A DNA stretch of 64,000 nucleotides from Oligoflexia bacterium (GTDB taxonomy: Bacteria > Bdellovibrionota > Bacteriovoracia > Bacteriovoracales > Bacteriovoracaceae). Below are positions 41,660 through 51,049 of this stretch, piece by piece. Within the stretch, counting starts at the first letter, position 1. Each line of letters opens with the position of its first letter. The notes beneath the pieces are model-generated. The model was not told where the DNA came from. It saw only the letters and a program-made list of their open reading frames with translations, and made no database searches. The translations under genes were made by a program, and so were the position numbers. Where the stretch lies: positions 186,001 to 250,000 of the forward strand of contig JAAEST010000122.1 in assembly GCA_024229115.1 (NCBI GenBank), read 5' to 3'.

Positions 41660-42517
41660 CTACTCTTTCTTGAAAGAAAGTCTAAGAGCTTTATATAGAA
41701 ATATAAGATAAAAAATGAAAGACAAAGGTATGAATATCAATTGAAACATACCAAATACAAAAAAGAATCTAGGGTGCTTGTAAAATGAATCAAGCTTTCC
41801 TGTACGATTATGTTTAAGGTCATTCGAATATAGAAATTTTTCTGAGTTCCATTCAAACTCGTAAGGGGAAACAAAGAAGTTGTTTTGGTATTCCAGAATA
41901 TCATTCCTCCACAGAATAAGATTAAGCAGACTTTCAAAACGTGGATTACTTTCAGAAGAATTACCTTGCTTGAGTGTAACTCTTCTAATATCATTTAGTT
42001 CTTTTGACTTTTGAGAGATGTTAATTAGAAGATAGTAAAAATGTCCGTTACTTCCTGTACTTTGATAGTAACTCCCTTTAACTGTAATGACTGTACCTTT
42101 TTTTAGAACAGTATCTTTACAAAGTACTTTTTCTCCACGATGTGTTGTATATTCAGCTAAACGACATTTTCCAAATTTAATCATATTGTTTCTATTTTCG
42201 TCGTTAGATATATGTAAATCTTCCTTGAGTTTAAATTCTGTCACAGCAGGGTAGAAAAACCAAAATCTTCCAACTCCAAAAATACAAAAGAAAGCATAAA
42301 ATGAGAGTATTAGAATAGAATTTTTCTTTTTCTTTTTTAAAAAGTTCTCTTCAGACTTGAATTCTGGTTTTTCAATTTTAGAATTTGTATTTTTTAGGTC
42401 TGCAATTATATAGATAACAAACGGAACTGCCCAAACGAATCGTCCCCATGGATGTTCATTTATTGAATGCAAGACTATCATCGAAGCTGCTGATGTGTAG
42501 AGAAAACTATAATACAT
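41660..42517 (-). CDS. Hypothetical inner-membrane protein
   Basis: 285 residues. Hydrophobic helices lie at about 1-17, 24-42, 70-92 and 245-275, with a soluble domain of about 150 residues between the third and the last. That domain contains three Lys/Cys-bearing strands (FGKCRLAEYTTHRGEKVLCKD) and a KGTVITVKGSYYQS stretch. The AT content is high and a Lys-rich KKKKK loop precedes the third helix. No family recognised. It is flanked by the gene-less intervals 41399-41659 and 42518-42802. Confidence 0.55.
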   Translation of the reverse strand: MYYSFLYTSAASMIVLHSINEHPWGRFVWAVPFVIYIIADLKNTNSKIEKPEFKSEENFLKKKKKNSILILSFYAFFCIFGVGRFWFFYPAVTEFKLKEDLHISNDENRNNMIKFGKCRLAEYTTHRGEKVLCKDTVLKKGTVITVKGSYYQSTGSNGHFYYLLINISQKSKELNDIRRVTLKQGNSSESNPRFESLLNLILWRNDILEYQNNFFVSPYEFEWNSEKFLYSNDLKHNRTGKLDSFYKHPRFFFVFGMFQLIFIPLSFIFYLIFLYKALRLSFKKE

Positions 42518-42568
42518 ATTTGAATATTATATCATTAATTTAGTTGATAGTTTTCATATTAAGAAAAC

Positions 42569-42806
42569 TTAATGACTTGGCGGAGACAACTTCACCGGAA
42601 CAAACCGGATCTAAAAATATCGCTAGTGAAAAGAGTCTTTACAAGATAAACAGCTACAAAGAGTAGCGGAGGCGAGGGATTGTTCAGCAAAGTCTGTCCG
42701 CCCATGCAGTGCCGGTAGCCATTCGCTTTGCTCATTTACCCTTCGGCACATGCACAACGGTAAAGCGACCGTCAAAAAGCTTTGCTTTTTGTCCGTGTCG
42801 CATTAA
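42569..42806. other. GC-richer structured intergenic element with several hairpins
   Basis: This stretch is visibly richer in G and C than its surroundings and holds no supportable gene. It contains TGCAGTGCCG...CGGCACATGCA (about 42705-42756), ACGGT-AAAGCG-ACCGT (about 42759-42774) and CAAAAAGC-TTT-GCTTTTTG (about 42774-42792), plus CCGG pairs near 42594. Its ends, TTAATG...GGCGGAGACAA on the left and TTAATGCGACACGGACAA on the opposite strand at the right, are loosely similar. It reaches into the pilT stop codon. It may be a small mobile repeat or a structured RNA behind pilT; the last hairpin may end pilT transcripts. Confidence 0.45.
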
Positions 42807-43891
42807 TCGATTTCGAGGTCGTGGATGAAGTTACCGGCAGATTCAGCGGCTTCAATCGCAGTCTCTTTTGAAATTTTATTATCTTTGTAAAGTTGCATGA
42901 GGTGTTGATCAAAACTAACTGATCCATTTCCACCAGCTCGATTATTTTCTTTAATGATAGAAACAATTCTTTCAAGTGGTTCTTTACCTTCGATACATTC
43001 AACGATACCTGGAGTGGTAATCATAATCTCTTGAGCGATAACAACACCAGAGTTGTCAGAGTTCTTGAGAAGTCTCTGACTAACAGTTGAATATAAATTA
43101 ATGGCGAGTCTTTCGCGGACATCTTTTTGTTCTTCAGGTGGAAACATTGAGATCACACGACCAATAGTAGAGAGGGAGTTTGTAGTGTGAAGAGTAGAGA
43201 AAACAAGGTGACCAGTCTCAGCTGCTTTAAGGGCAATTTGAACAGTCTCTGGATCTCTCATTTCTCCAATCAAAATAACATCAGGATCTTGTCTGAGGGC
43301 CGCCCTCAATCCATCTTGAAAAGTATCTGTATCTTTACCAATTTCTCTTTGAGTAACTCTTGATTTCTTCTGTGGGTGAAGATATTCAATCGGATCTTCA
43401 ATTGTAATGATATGTTCTGAACGATGAGTATTAATATAATCAATCATCGCTGCAAGAGTAGTACTTTTCCCTGAACCTGTAGGTCCTGTTACAAGGACGA
43501 GTCCTCTTCTTTGTTCTGCAATACTTTTAACAATAGGATTAATTCCTAACTCTTCGATCGAAGGAACACTTTCATTTACAATTCTAAAAATAATTCCATA
43601 CTTTCTGTCGTAACGAAAAAAGTTATAACGAATTCTACAAAGTCCGTTGATAGCGAAGCCACCATCGAGCTCATTAATCTGATCAATCTTTGCGACAAGT
43701 TCTTTCTTCCCAAAAATAATTCCCGCAATGGCAGCAACGTCTTCTTTAGCAAATTCTTTCGTTTGAATTGGAACGAGTTGGCCACGAATTCTCAAGCAAG
43801 GAACTTCTCCTGTTCTAATGTGGATATCACTTGCTTTGTGCTTTACAGCAACTTGAATGAGGCTAACAAGATTTTGCTTACTAAATGACAT
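42803..43891 (-). CDS. pilT: Type IV pilus retraction ATPase PilT
   Basis: 362 residues from ATG 43891 (GGAG site). Walker A GPTGSGKST, Asp box (ITIEDPIEYLH), Walker B (VILIGEMRDPETV) and His box (GHLVFSTLHTTN) are in order; QRLL and the C-terminal tail match PilT/PilU. It powers pilus retraction for twitching and surface attachment, needed for prey entry in related predators. PilT versus PilU cannot be split with certainty. A longer reading to 43942 lacks a ribosome site. Divergent from the heptosyltransferase gene. Confidence 0.93.
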   Translation of the reverse strand: MSFSKQNLVSLIQVAVKHKASDIHIRTGEVPCLRIRGQLVPIQTKEFAKEDVAAIAGIIFGKKELVAKIDQINELDGGFAINGLCRIRYNFFRYDRKYGIIFRIVNESVPSIEELGINPIVKSIAEQRRGLVLVTGPTGSGKSTTLAAMIDYINTHRSEHIITIEDPIEYLHPQKKSRVTQREIGKDTDTFQDGLRAALRQDPDVILIGEMRDPETVQIALKAAETGHLVFSTLHTTNSLSTIGRVISMFPPEEQKDVRERLAINLYSTVSQRLLKNSDNSGVVIAQEIMITTPGIVECIEGKEPLERIVSIIKENNRAGGNGSVSFDQHLMQLYKDNKISKETAIEAAESAGNFIHDLEID

Positions 43892-43985
43892 ATTTACTCC
43901 TGAAAATATTTTAACCTCAAAGCGTATTCGGGAAAAGATCAAAAGCTCTTTTGCAATTCGTTATAGATCAGGTATTCTTAAACTC

Positions 43986-44963
43986 ATGAGAAAAGTTTTA
44001 ATCATTAGATTTTCTAGCTTTGGAGATATTGTTCAGGCGTCCAGTGTTCTACCTCACTTAAAAGACAGTGAAGTTCATTGGCTGACGAAATCAAATTTTA
44101 CGAATTTAGTTGAGTGTTTTTCTAATGTATCTAAAATTATTTCTTTTGAGAAAGAGAAGGGGCTACTTGGGCTCATTAAATTAGGATTTCAGATCGCGAA
44201 TGAAAACTATGATGTAGTTTATGATGCTCATAATAATACGCGTTCGCTTATTCTCAGAATGATATTCTTTTTCTTTAAGTTCAAGGGAATTCAAGTCATT
44301 GTTCGTCCTAAGAATCGATGGAAACGAATTCTCCTTTTTAATTTTCGAATCAATAAGTTCGACTGGCCTTTTAGAGGAGCTCTTAGTTATTTAGAACCTC
44401 TCCATAAAGAAAAATTTCTCCCACAAGAATGGAAACTAGATAATTTAAAAGTAGATCTTCCTTATGAGGACTATATTGTCTTCGCTCCAAGTGCAGCTTG
44501 GGAAATGAAAAGATGGCCACTCGATTATTGGAAAGAGCTTGCGAAATCTCTCTCGACAATGAATATAATCATTCTAGGTGGGCCAGAGGATTTATTTTGC
44601 CAAGAGATTGAAGATATTGATCCTCGTCGCATTACCAACCTTGCGGGAAAAGTGAGCCTCAATCAAAGTAGTTATATTGTTTCAAAGTCTCACGGAATTA
44701 TCAGTGCAGACACGGGAATTATTCACGTTGCCGATGTCTTGGGTGTCAAAGGGATCAGTCTCATTGGTCCTACAGCATTTGGTTATTGTAGTGGTGAGAA
44801 TATTAAAACACTTGAAGTAGAATTACCTTGTAAACCATGTTCAAAAGATGGGAGTGGTAAATGCTCTCAAGCTGTTTATCAGAAATGCATGGTGGATATT
44901 TCGGTAGAGCAAGTTGCCTCTAATGCTAGAGCTTCTTTCTCATCTTCCATAATAGAGAGCTAA
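43986..44963 (+). CDS. GT9-family heptosyltransferase-like glycosyltransferase
   Basis: 325 residues from ATG 43986; an upstream in-frame ATG at 43857 lies within the pilT start and was rejected. KVLIIRFSSFGDIVQASSVLPHLK is the ADP-heptose transferase opening; APSAAWEMKRWP, IILGGPEDLF and SADTGIIHVADVLG are the GT9 donor-site blocks. It likely adds heptose to the LPS inner core, at the cytoplasmic face. Four cysteines cluster near the C terminus (PCKPCSKDGSGKCSQ), as in some family members. Its last 38 bases overlap the convergent deaminase-like gene. Confidence 0.88.
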   Translation: MRKVLIIRFSSFGDIVQASSVLPHLKDSEVHWLTKSNFTNLVECFSNVSKIISFEKEKGLLGLIKLGFQIANENYDVVYDAHNNTRSLILRMIFFFFKFKGIQVIVRPKNRWKRILLFNFRINKFDWPFRGALSYLEPLHKEKFLPQEWKLDNLKVDLPYEDYIVFAPSAAWEMKRWPLDYWKELAKSLSTMNIIILGGPEDLFCQEIEDIDPRRITNLAGKVSLNQSSYIVSKSHGIISADTGIIHVADVLGVKGISLIGPTAFGYCSGENIKTLEVELPCKPCSKDGSGKCSQAVYQKCMVDISVEQVASNARASFSSSIIES

Positions 44964-46548
44964 TATAAGGCCTTCTCTTTTCCTTACTCGTTATCATTAA
45001 TAACTTTGTAATTTTAAGATTCTCTGGATCAGAGTAGAGGAGAATAAGCATCTCTTGAATAAAGTTTGTATTCAAAGTGATGTAATTATCTGTCCCAACA
45101 CCTAGAGTAACACCTTTCTTTTCCCACCATGAAAAAGGATGATCTTTATAGTCTGGGAAACTTCCAGTTAGTCTCATATTTGATGTCGGTAGGGCCACCA
45201 AAGAAACCTTCTTGTTAATCATTCTGTTAAGAACATCATGCTGATAATGTTCAACTTCACGAGCAGTATGAAACTTCGTTTTAATGAAGCTAACTTCTTC
45301 TTCTTCATTTAACGGAGTTCCTTTTAATAGTTTTTCTTTAACATCAAGGTCCTGCCATTCCATATCATTGATCTCATGATACTCTGGACTGCCTTTTTTA
45401 ATCTTTTCACCAAGTTTATTGAGCTTAATAATTCTTTGATACATTCTATGGAAATAAAAGTTTGGATTTATACCTAAACTCAATCCATGCTCTAGCGTAT
45501 CGATATGCCAAATATTCATCGCATTATCGACACTCTGAACACCCTTACGAAGGTTCTTCCAAGTTTCACCATGGTGACTTCGAATTCTAAAACCATTGTA
45601 TTGTAATCTTCTTAGGCCACCTTTCATTTCATCAAAGTGTTTCTTTCTGAAAAGTTCTTTTTCATCTCCAACTGTATCTACTTCTACAAGGTGGTCTCTT
45701 AGAAAGGGATACTTATCAATAATCTTAAGTAGTTTTGCTACTTGATCTAAGAAATGATCTTTCTTGGTATCAAAACCTTCAGAGTCAAAGAACTCAGCTT
45801 CTTTTCTAAAAGAAGGGGAGAGAATAAAATCAAACTTAGGATGTTCTTTTTGAAACTTCTTAAATCCGTCATAAAGACCGAGAACAACGTCCTCTTCAGT
45901 TACATCTTTGGCCCCTGGGATTTTATCTTTTTCATTTGTCGATGAACGGTTGAGTGTAAATTTGAGTCGAATGCTACCAACGTTATAATCATTATAGAGA
46001 GTACTCGCCATATGATATGCCGCTTCTGTATGGGCCTTCTTATCAACTAAAATTAACTTGGCAAGATAGAGAATCTTCAAGTAGGTCATAAACTGTTCGC
46101 CTTCTTCAAGACGAATTAATTTATCAACATCTTCTTCACATGTAATCGGAAGAGCTTCTTTTCCATAGACGGCTACAATTTTCTTCTCATAAATTTTCTT
46201 ATTCTTACCATTGAGAAGTTTTTTTAATCGTGGATAGATAAAAGAGGCATTGAGCGAGCCAGTTAAGTGGATATGTTCTTCATGGTATGTGAGTGGAAAC
46301 TCTTTAAAAAAATCAAAGAAGGCATCACTTAAGGGATGAGAAAGAAGAGTGTGAATATCAACTTCATCTTGATGAAAACTAGCAAGTAGTTTTCTGAAAC
46401 CTTGGATCGATTTAAATATATGTTGAGCTTCTTTAATTTCTTTTTTATGAATGAGAAGTTCTAAGGTATCTGCGAGACTAATTCCATTGGTCTCACTAAT
46501 GATATATGTGAGTTCTTTTTTAAGTTCTTCTCTAATTTGATCAGACAT
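44926..46548 (-). CDS. Adenosine/AMP deaminase-family metal hydrolase, enlarged
   Basis: 540 residues, about 200 longer than typical adenosine deaminase. HIHLTGSL (H92, H94), SHHGE (325-329), IDTLEHG (349-355) and LPTSNMRLTG (453-462) reproduce the deaminase metal and base-binding order. The final TDDP motif reads GTDN (485-488), so the last metal Asp is kept but its neighbour is changed. A 90-residue N-terminal part and an about 90-residue insert before LPTSN are unusual. Purine or a modified nucleoside is the likely substrate class; the exact one is unclear. Confidence 0.75.
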   Translation of the reverse strand: MSDQIREELKKELTYIISETNGISLADTLELLIHKKEIKEAQHIFKSIQGFRKLLASFHQDEVDIHTLLSHPLSDAFFDFFKEFPLTYHEEHIHLTGSLNASFIYPRLKKLLNGKNKKIYEKKIVAVYGKEALPITCEEDVDKLIRLEEGEQFMTYLKILYLAKLILVDKKAHTEAAYHMASTLYNDYNVGSIRLKFTLNRSSTNEKDKIPGAKDVTEEDVVLGLYDGFKKFQKEHPKFDFILSPSFRKEAEFFDSEGFDTKKDHFLDQVAKLLKIIDKYPFLRDHLVEVDTVGDEKELFRKKHFDEMKGGLRRLQYNGFRIRSHHGETWKNLRKGVQSVDNAMNIWHIDTLEHGLSLGINPNFYFHRMYQRIIKLNKLGEKIKKGSPEYHEINDMEWQDLDVKEKLLKGTPLNEEEEVSFIKTKFHTAREVEHYQHDVLNRMINKKVSLVALPTSNMRLTGSFPDYKDHPFSWWEKKGVTLGVGTDNYITLNTNFIQEMLILLYSDPENLKITKLLMITSKEKRRPYISSLLWKMRKKL

Positions 46549-46571
46549 GAAACCTCTTAAATTTTACGATG

Positions 46572-47600
46572 TTAGCCTTTCTTTATGATATCATAGGCGA
46601 TTTGGAGCTTGGAAAAGTTTTCCGTTAAGAGTGCCTCATATTGTGAGTCGATGCCCTTGCTTTTCATGGTGTCTGGATGTCTCTCTTTTGCCAGTCGTTT
46701 ATAGGCCTTTTTTATTTGATCTTGAGAATCATTACTACTAACACCTAGAATTTGATAGGCGAGTTTTATATCACTCTTATGGTTAATCTCAGGTAATGGA
46801 TTGAGGGATTGATAGAAGCCAGCTTCCTCTGTGAATTCGAAGATTAATTCACTTCGATTTAAGAAGAACTTATTATCCCTCGACTTTAACAACCCAAGAG
46901 GAACTTGCTCAGGAATAAGTGTGAGAAGCTCCTTCAAATTACCCTTTATCAGTTCACTCAGTTGTTGTTTTGAAGGCTTTCTTAAAAGAAAGTGAATAAT
47001 CGATTTAACTATAGACTCAACCTTAAGTTTTTTAAGAGTTGCTATCTTCTTTGTAAGAATAAATTCTTTGGATTTTATTTCTTTGAAGAGTATATGTAAT
47101 GTGACATAGCTTTCAATAATCTCGTTATATTCTTCAAAGTTAACAAGCTGCTTTGATCTTCGGCTTAAAAGAAAGCCTTCATCAAGAGTATTTCTGACCG
47201 CAGTATCGATAACTTGTGAGGGGACATCAAACTGATATAGTTTTTTAAATTTGCTTCCTACAATTTGTAAACTATCGAAGTTACCCCACTGCTTAGATTG
47301 AAAGAGATGAAGGACTTTTTGATAACCTTCTCTTAATTCACTCTCACTGTCATTTAGCTTCTTTATCTCTTTTTCATAGAGTTTAATAATGGCATCATCA
47401 TTTTTAGCTTTTGTATTTTTTCCTTGAGAACTTTGAGAGTTACTAGGGGAGCTCAATCCTTGCTTCTGCCTGAGGATTTGTTTTTGAGCTTCAATCATAT
47501 GATCAAATTGGGAATGGTTATTCTTCTTCTTTTTGTTTACAAACTTCTCATAGAACATTGTACCGATAGCGGGAACAATATATCTTCCTAGGAACCACAT
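46572..47600 (-). CDS. Membrane-anchored J-domain protein
   Basis: 342 residues. A hydrophobic N terminus (FLGRYIVPAIGTMFYEKF) may anchor it, as in DjlA. A helical middle of about 200 residues may correspond to a TerB-like part. The C-terminal J domain (about 270-340) reads AYQILGVSSNDSQDQIKKAYKRLAKERHPD, with the HPD tripeptide that stimulates DnaK. This N-anchor/C-terminal-J order resembles DjlA; the middle is too diverged to be sure. Confidence 0.8.
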   Translation of the reverse strand: MWFLGRYIVPAIGTMFYEKFVNKKKKNNHSQFDHMIEAQKQILRQKQGLSSPSNSQSSQGKNTKAKNDDAIIKLYEKEIKKLNDSESELREGYQKVLHLFQSKQWGNFDSLQIVGSKFKKLYQFDVPSQVIDTAVRNTLDEGFLLSRRSKQLVNFEEYNEIIESYVTLHILFKEIKSKEFILTKKIATLKKLKVESIVKSIIHFLLRKPSKQQLSELIKGNLKELLTLIPEQVPLGLLKSRDNKFFLNRSELIFEFTEEAGFYQSLNPLPEINHKSDIKLAYQILGVSSNDSQDQIKKAYKRLAKERHPDTMKSKGIDSQYEALLTENFSKLQIAYDIIKKG

Positions 47601-47727
47601 GGCGGCTATGGCAAAAGTTGCTCTAATGATGATTTCTTGTTTGATATTTAAAACCTTTTCTAATTAATAACCGATAAAGAGTTACTTTTATTATATTGAT
47701 CTCGAAGTAAAATGGGATGAGGAAAAA

Positions 47728-48729
47728 ATGGGAAAGTGGACTCTAAAAGAGCTTGAACTCCCTCTTAAAGTCAATTGGAAGATTTCAAGAGGTGAATCAA
47801 AGTCAAAGAAGAATTTAATAGTTGAGTACAGTGATGGGGAATTCTCTGGAGAAGGAGAAGTAAGCTTTCCAACAGGTATGGAAGAAAGGTATTTGAAGGA
47901 GGCCAAGGCTTCATTTGAAAACTTCCATTCTTCTCTAACACGAGACTTTCATTCACTTGAAGAATTACATACGGCCCTTAATCAAATCGAAATGTCTAGT
48001 TATCTTCGAGTTGGGATTGAAACGGCATTTCTTCACTTTATGTCTAAGCTGACAGGTGATGATGTTCAAAAGCTTTTAGGTGTGAATAAAATAAGTCAAA
48101 TTGAAACTTCGATATCAATTCCCATTCTTAATGAAGCAGACTTAGAATCTTATATTAAAAATATGGACGTAAATTCATTTTCTGCGGTTAAAGTTAAGAT
48201 CGATAAGAATACGAGTCATGAATATCTCAAGCAGATCAATAAGTTCTACAAGGGGTTTATTAGGATTGATGCTAATGAATCTTTTGAGACAGCAAAGAGT
48301 GTACTTGAGTTCTGTGAAAAGATTCAGTCCCTACCAATTGATTTCTTAGAGCAACCTCTAGCAAAAGATAATTGGAATGAACAAAAGGTTCTCTGTAAGG
48401 AGAGTCCTTTCTCTTTGATTGCTGACGAGTCTATTACTGATGGAAATATCGTTGAAGAAGTAGCTGAATACTTCGATGGTGTGAATATTAAGCTGGCAAA
48501 GTCAGGTGGCTATTTTAAGGCCATAAAACAGCTTAGAGATGCGCGTGACCTAGGTCTTAAGACAATGGTCGGGTGTATGGTTGAGACTTCTCTAGGAATA
48601 AGTTCTACTATGAATATTGCCTTTGGATGTGATTACTTTGATCTTGATGGATTTCTGTTATTGGAAAAAGATCCTTTTGGTCTAGTAGGAGCAGAGAAAG
48701 GGAAGCTTTTCTACTCACACCTTCACTAA
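47728..48729 (+). CDS. Dipeptide (L-Ala-D/L-Glu) epimerase, enolase superfamily
   Basis: 333 residues. Muconate-lactonizing subgroup: Lys pair in KVKID (K155/K157), metal ligands D181 (IRIDANE), E208 (FLEQP), D233 (IADES) and opposite base K255/K258 (VNIKLAKSGG). The late DLDGF (D305, D307) is the DxD that binds the dipeptide amino group in L-Ala-Glu epimerases. Such enzymes recover L-Ala-D-Glu from murein peptides. Usually ldcA/mpl-type genes are close; none is here. The divergent J-domain gene lies 127 bases upstream. Confidence 0.85.
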   Translation: MGKWTLKELELPLKVNWKISRGESKSKKNLIVEYSDGEFSGEGEVSFPTGMEERYLKEAKASFENFHSSLTRDFHSLEELHTALNQIEMSSYLRVGIETAFLHFMSKLTGDDVQKLLGVNKISQIETSISIPILNEADLESYIKNMDVNSFSAVKVKIDKNTSHEYLKQINKFYKGFIRIDANESFETAKSVLEFCEKIQSLPIDFLEQPLAKDNWNEQKVLCKESPFSLIADESITDGNIVEEVAEYFDGVNIKLAKSGGYFKAIKQLRDARDLGLKTMVGCMVETSLGISSTMNIAFGCDYFDLDGFLLLEKDPFGLVGAEKGKLFYSHLH

Positions 48730-48734
48730 AGTTC

Positions 48735-49988
48735 TTAGAAAAAGAATCTTAGTTTGAGAGTGTAAAGAGAATACTTTGGCATATTCTGTGCCGAAATATA
48801 ATTTGTAGCCGAAATACTCGCATTGAAAGGAATCATAAATGTTCCTTTATTGTAGAGGCCAACAGTAGAAAGACTTAATCCTGCTGTTAGGGCATGAGAC
48901 TCTTGTTCAGTGTTCTTTTCTAAAATACGATTTGCTTCTTCGTAAGCCGATTCATATTTTGATTGCTGAACAAAGTTATAAGTATAGAGACCAGTTATAG
49001 AAAGCCAGTCATTAAATCCGTATCCAAGCCCAAAGTTATATTCAACCATATTTCCAAGCTTTTCATCAAAAACAGTTTTTTCACTTCCCAATTGGTACTC
49101 TTCGTTCTCTGGAATACGAAGTGTTTTTTCAGCGGCAAATTGATAAGTTAATCTAGTCCAACTATCGACAGAAAGCTTTCTATCAAAGAGTGAGAAGCCT
49201 CCACCAAATTCTAAGAAGGCATCAGTTTGGCCATCGCCAAAACCGTAATCTTGAAGAATATCAGGATCATCAACACGACCAGTTGGAAGATTCGCACCGA
49301 TAGTCATGGCCATTCCACTTTCGTCCCAATCGGTTAAACGATAGATAATACCGACTTCAGTATCTCCAATTCCTTCACCATTCCAATTTCCAAGAGGCTT
49401 ATAACCAAAGTAGTTTACAACCACACTTTGAAGAACTTCACCTGTGGCATCTGGTAGTTCTTTTGCAAAGTCAGTAAAAATTTGAGCTTCTTGCGAATTA
49501 GAGTTTGAAGCTTCTAGCTTGTTAAGAACTGTTTGGTGATTATTTCCTTTTGTTCTTTTGATATCGAGATTTACTTGGGTTTTATACCAAGGGAAACCTA
49601 CATAGGCAGTCATTCGATTTGTAATACCGTAACCAAAACCAAAAACTCTAACGTTAGCATTGGCGTCTCCTTTGACTGAGTATTCACCAAAAGTGAAGTT
49701 GTCATAGGCCTCAGGACTAATTTCTTTTAGAGTTTCAAAAATATCTTGAGTAATACTATTAAGACCTTCAATTGAGTTGGCCCCTAAGTCAATCTTAAAA
49801 GCATATTCTGCTTCTTGCTTATTACCAGTGAAACTAGAATTGATATTATCGGTAACGATTTGACGAAGATCTACGGTTCTAACACCCTTTGGAAGTGTGT
49901 CGTAATAAGCAGCTTGACCAGAAATTGAGCCTGCTAATGCGATTGCCAGAGTGGCTTTCTTAATATGAGAACCGAGAGATATTTGCAT
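48735..49988 (-). CDS. Outer-membrane beta-barrel protein, unknown family
   Basis: 417 residues with a signal peptide (about 1-27, ends GQAA). Alternating aromatic/hydrophobic strands (TAYVGFPWY, MAMTIGANLPTG, LTAGLSLSTVG) and a final Phe-ended strand (LYTLKLRFFF) mark an outer-membrane barrel recognised by the Bam machinery. NLPTGRVDDPD resembles barrels of the transporter/MetA-pathway phenol degradation type. No substrate can be named. Confidence 0.75.
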   Translation of the reverse strand: MQISLGSHIKKATLAIALAGSISGQAAYYDTLPKGVRTVDLRQIVTDNINSSFTGNKQEAEYAFKIDLGANSIEGLNSITQDIFETLKEISPEAYDNFTFGEYSVKGDANANVRVFGFGYGITNRMTAYVGFPWYKTQVNLDIKRTKGNNHQTVLNKLEASNSNSQEAQIFTDFAKELPDATGEVLQSVVVNYFGYKPLGNWNGEGIGDTEVGIIYRLTDWDESGMAMTIGANLPTGRVDDPDILQDYGFGDGQTDAFLEFGGGFSLFDRKLSVDSWTRLTYQFAAEKTLRIPENEEYQLGSEKTVFDEKLGNMVEYNFGLGYGFNDWLSITGLYTYNFVQQSKYESAYEEANRILEKNTEQESHALTAGLSLSTVGLYNKGTFMIPFNASISATNYISAQNMPKYSLYTLKLRFFF

Positions 49989-50149
49989 GCAGACATACTA
50001 GCACTTTTTCGCGCCGAGTTGTTTTGAAAAATAATTTATAAGTATTATTTACATAGATCAATATTTTCATGTAAAAACAATGGGTTATCGGTATAAAAAA
50101 AGTACCCTGTGTCTTTATTCTCTCTCCATTTTAGGCTACAAACGACACC

Positions 50150-50938
50150 ATGAAATCAACCAGACAAATGAACTTTCTACTTAGTTTGTTGCTACTATTA
50201 AATGTGGCCATGGTTGGTTGTGCTCAAAAAGATGAAATCGACCCTGCTTTCGGAGTTGTTCCCCTAAATAAACAGTTTGAAGGAAAGGTTATTAACGTTT
50301 CTATTCCTATTGTTGATGGTGTTTCAGTAGATGAATTTGGAACTGACTTTGAAGATATTCCAGAGGTTGGGGGAATCTTTCAAGAGTTAGCAGGAATGTT
50401 TGCTGACATCACAATTGATGAAGAGAACGGAACAGATGTTCCAATTGACCCATATGTTTTCTACTTTCCAGAATTAGATCAAGTTGAAGACTTTAGCATT
50501 ATTAGAGAGCTATTTATCAAACAAGTTTCTTTGAAAATTGCTGAAGCACAAGACTTAGAAGAAGCTTCTCTTGCCTTTATCAAAAAATTAGAAGTTTATC
50601 TTTCTTTTAACGATCCAAGTGAGTTTGATTATTCACAAACAGGGAATCAGAAAGTTAGAAAATTAAATAAAGAAACAGGGGAGATGGAAGAGCAAGATGT
50701 TTACGTTGCTCCAGGTGTTCTTCTACTTAGTTATGATAGCGAAAAGGACCAAGATAGACTTGGATGTATCGAAAGATGTCTTGAACTTAAGCCTCATAAA
50801 GTTGACTGGGTTAGTATCTTAAAGAAGCACAGAACATTTGTTATTCATACGAGACTTGTTGTTAATAGTGTCCCACGCTCTGGTATGAAAATCGGTGGAA
50901 AAGTTGATGTTGGTTTAGGAATTAACATCGGTTTCTAG
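50150..50938 (+). CDS. Putative lipoprotein, unknown
   Basis: 262 residues. Signal with lipobox: the hydrophobic run ends VAMVGC (Cys about 24). The mature part has a strongly acidic middle and strand-like C-terminal half ending in a Gly-rich strand (GGKVDVGLGINIGF). A Cys pair (GCIERCLE) could form a disulfide. Divergent from the barrel gene with 161 bases between, so the two may be co-regulated. No family recognised. Confidence 0.65.
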   Translation: MKSTRQMNFLLSLLLLLNVAMVGCAQKDEIDPAFGVVPLNKQFEGKVINVSIPIVDGVSVDEFGTDFEDIPEVGGIFQELAGMFADITIDEENGTDVPIDPYVFYFPELDQVEDFSIIRELFIKQVSLKIAEAQDLEEASLAFIKKLEVYLSFNDPSEFDYSQTGNQKVRKLNKETGEMEEQDVYVAPGVLLLSYDSEKDQDRLGCIERCLELKPHKVDWVSILKKHRTFVIHTRLVVNSVPRSGMKIGGKVDVGLGINIGF

Positions 50939-51049
50939 TCTAATAAAAATATCTAAAATCAAGCAGGAAAATCACGTAAATACTTGAAAGCTATCGAGTA
51001 ACTATTAGAATATAGGAGAAGGATTCTTTTCATTTTCTAGGAGTGATTT

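Noticed and set aside
42569-42806. Integron attC site or tRNA/tmRNA gene
   Set aside because: No attC core sites, no cloverleaf, no T-loop GTTCGA pattern or CCA end; only hairpins without a known model.
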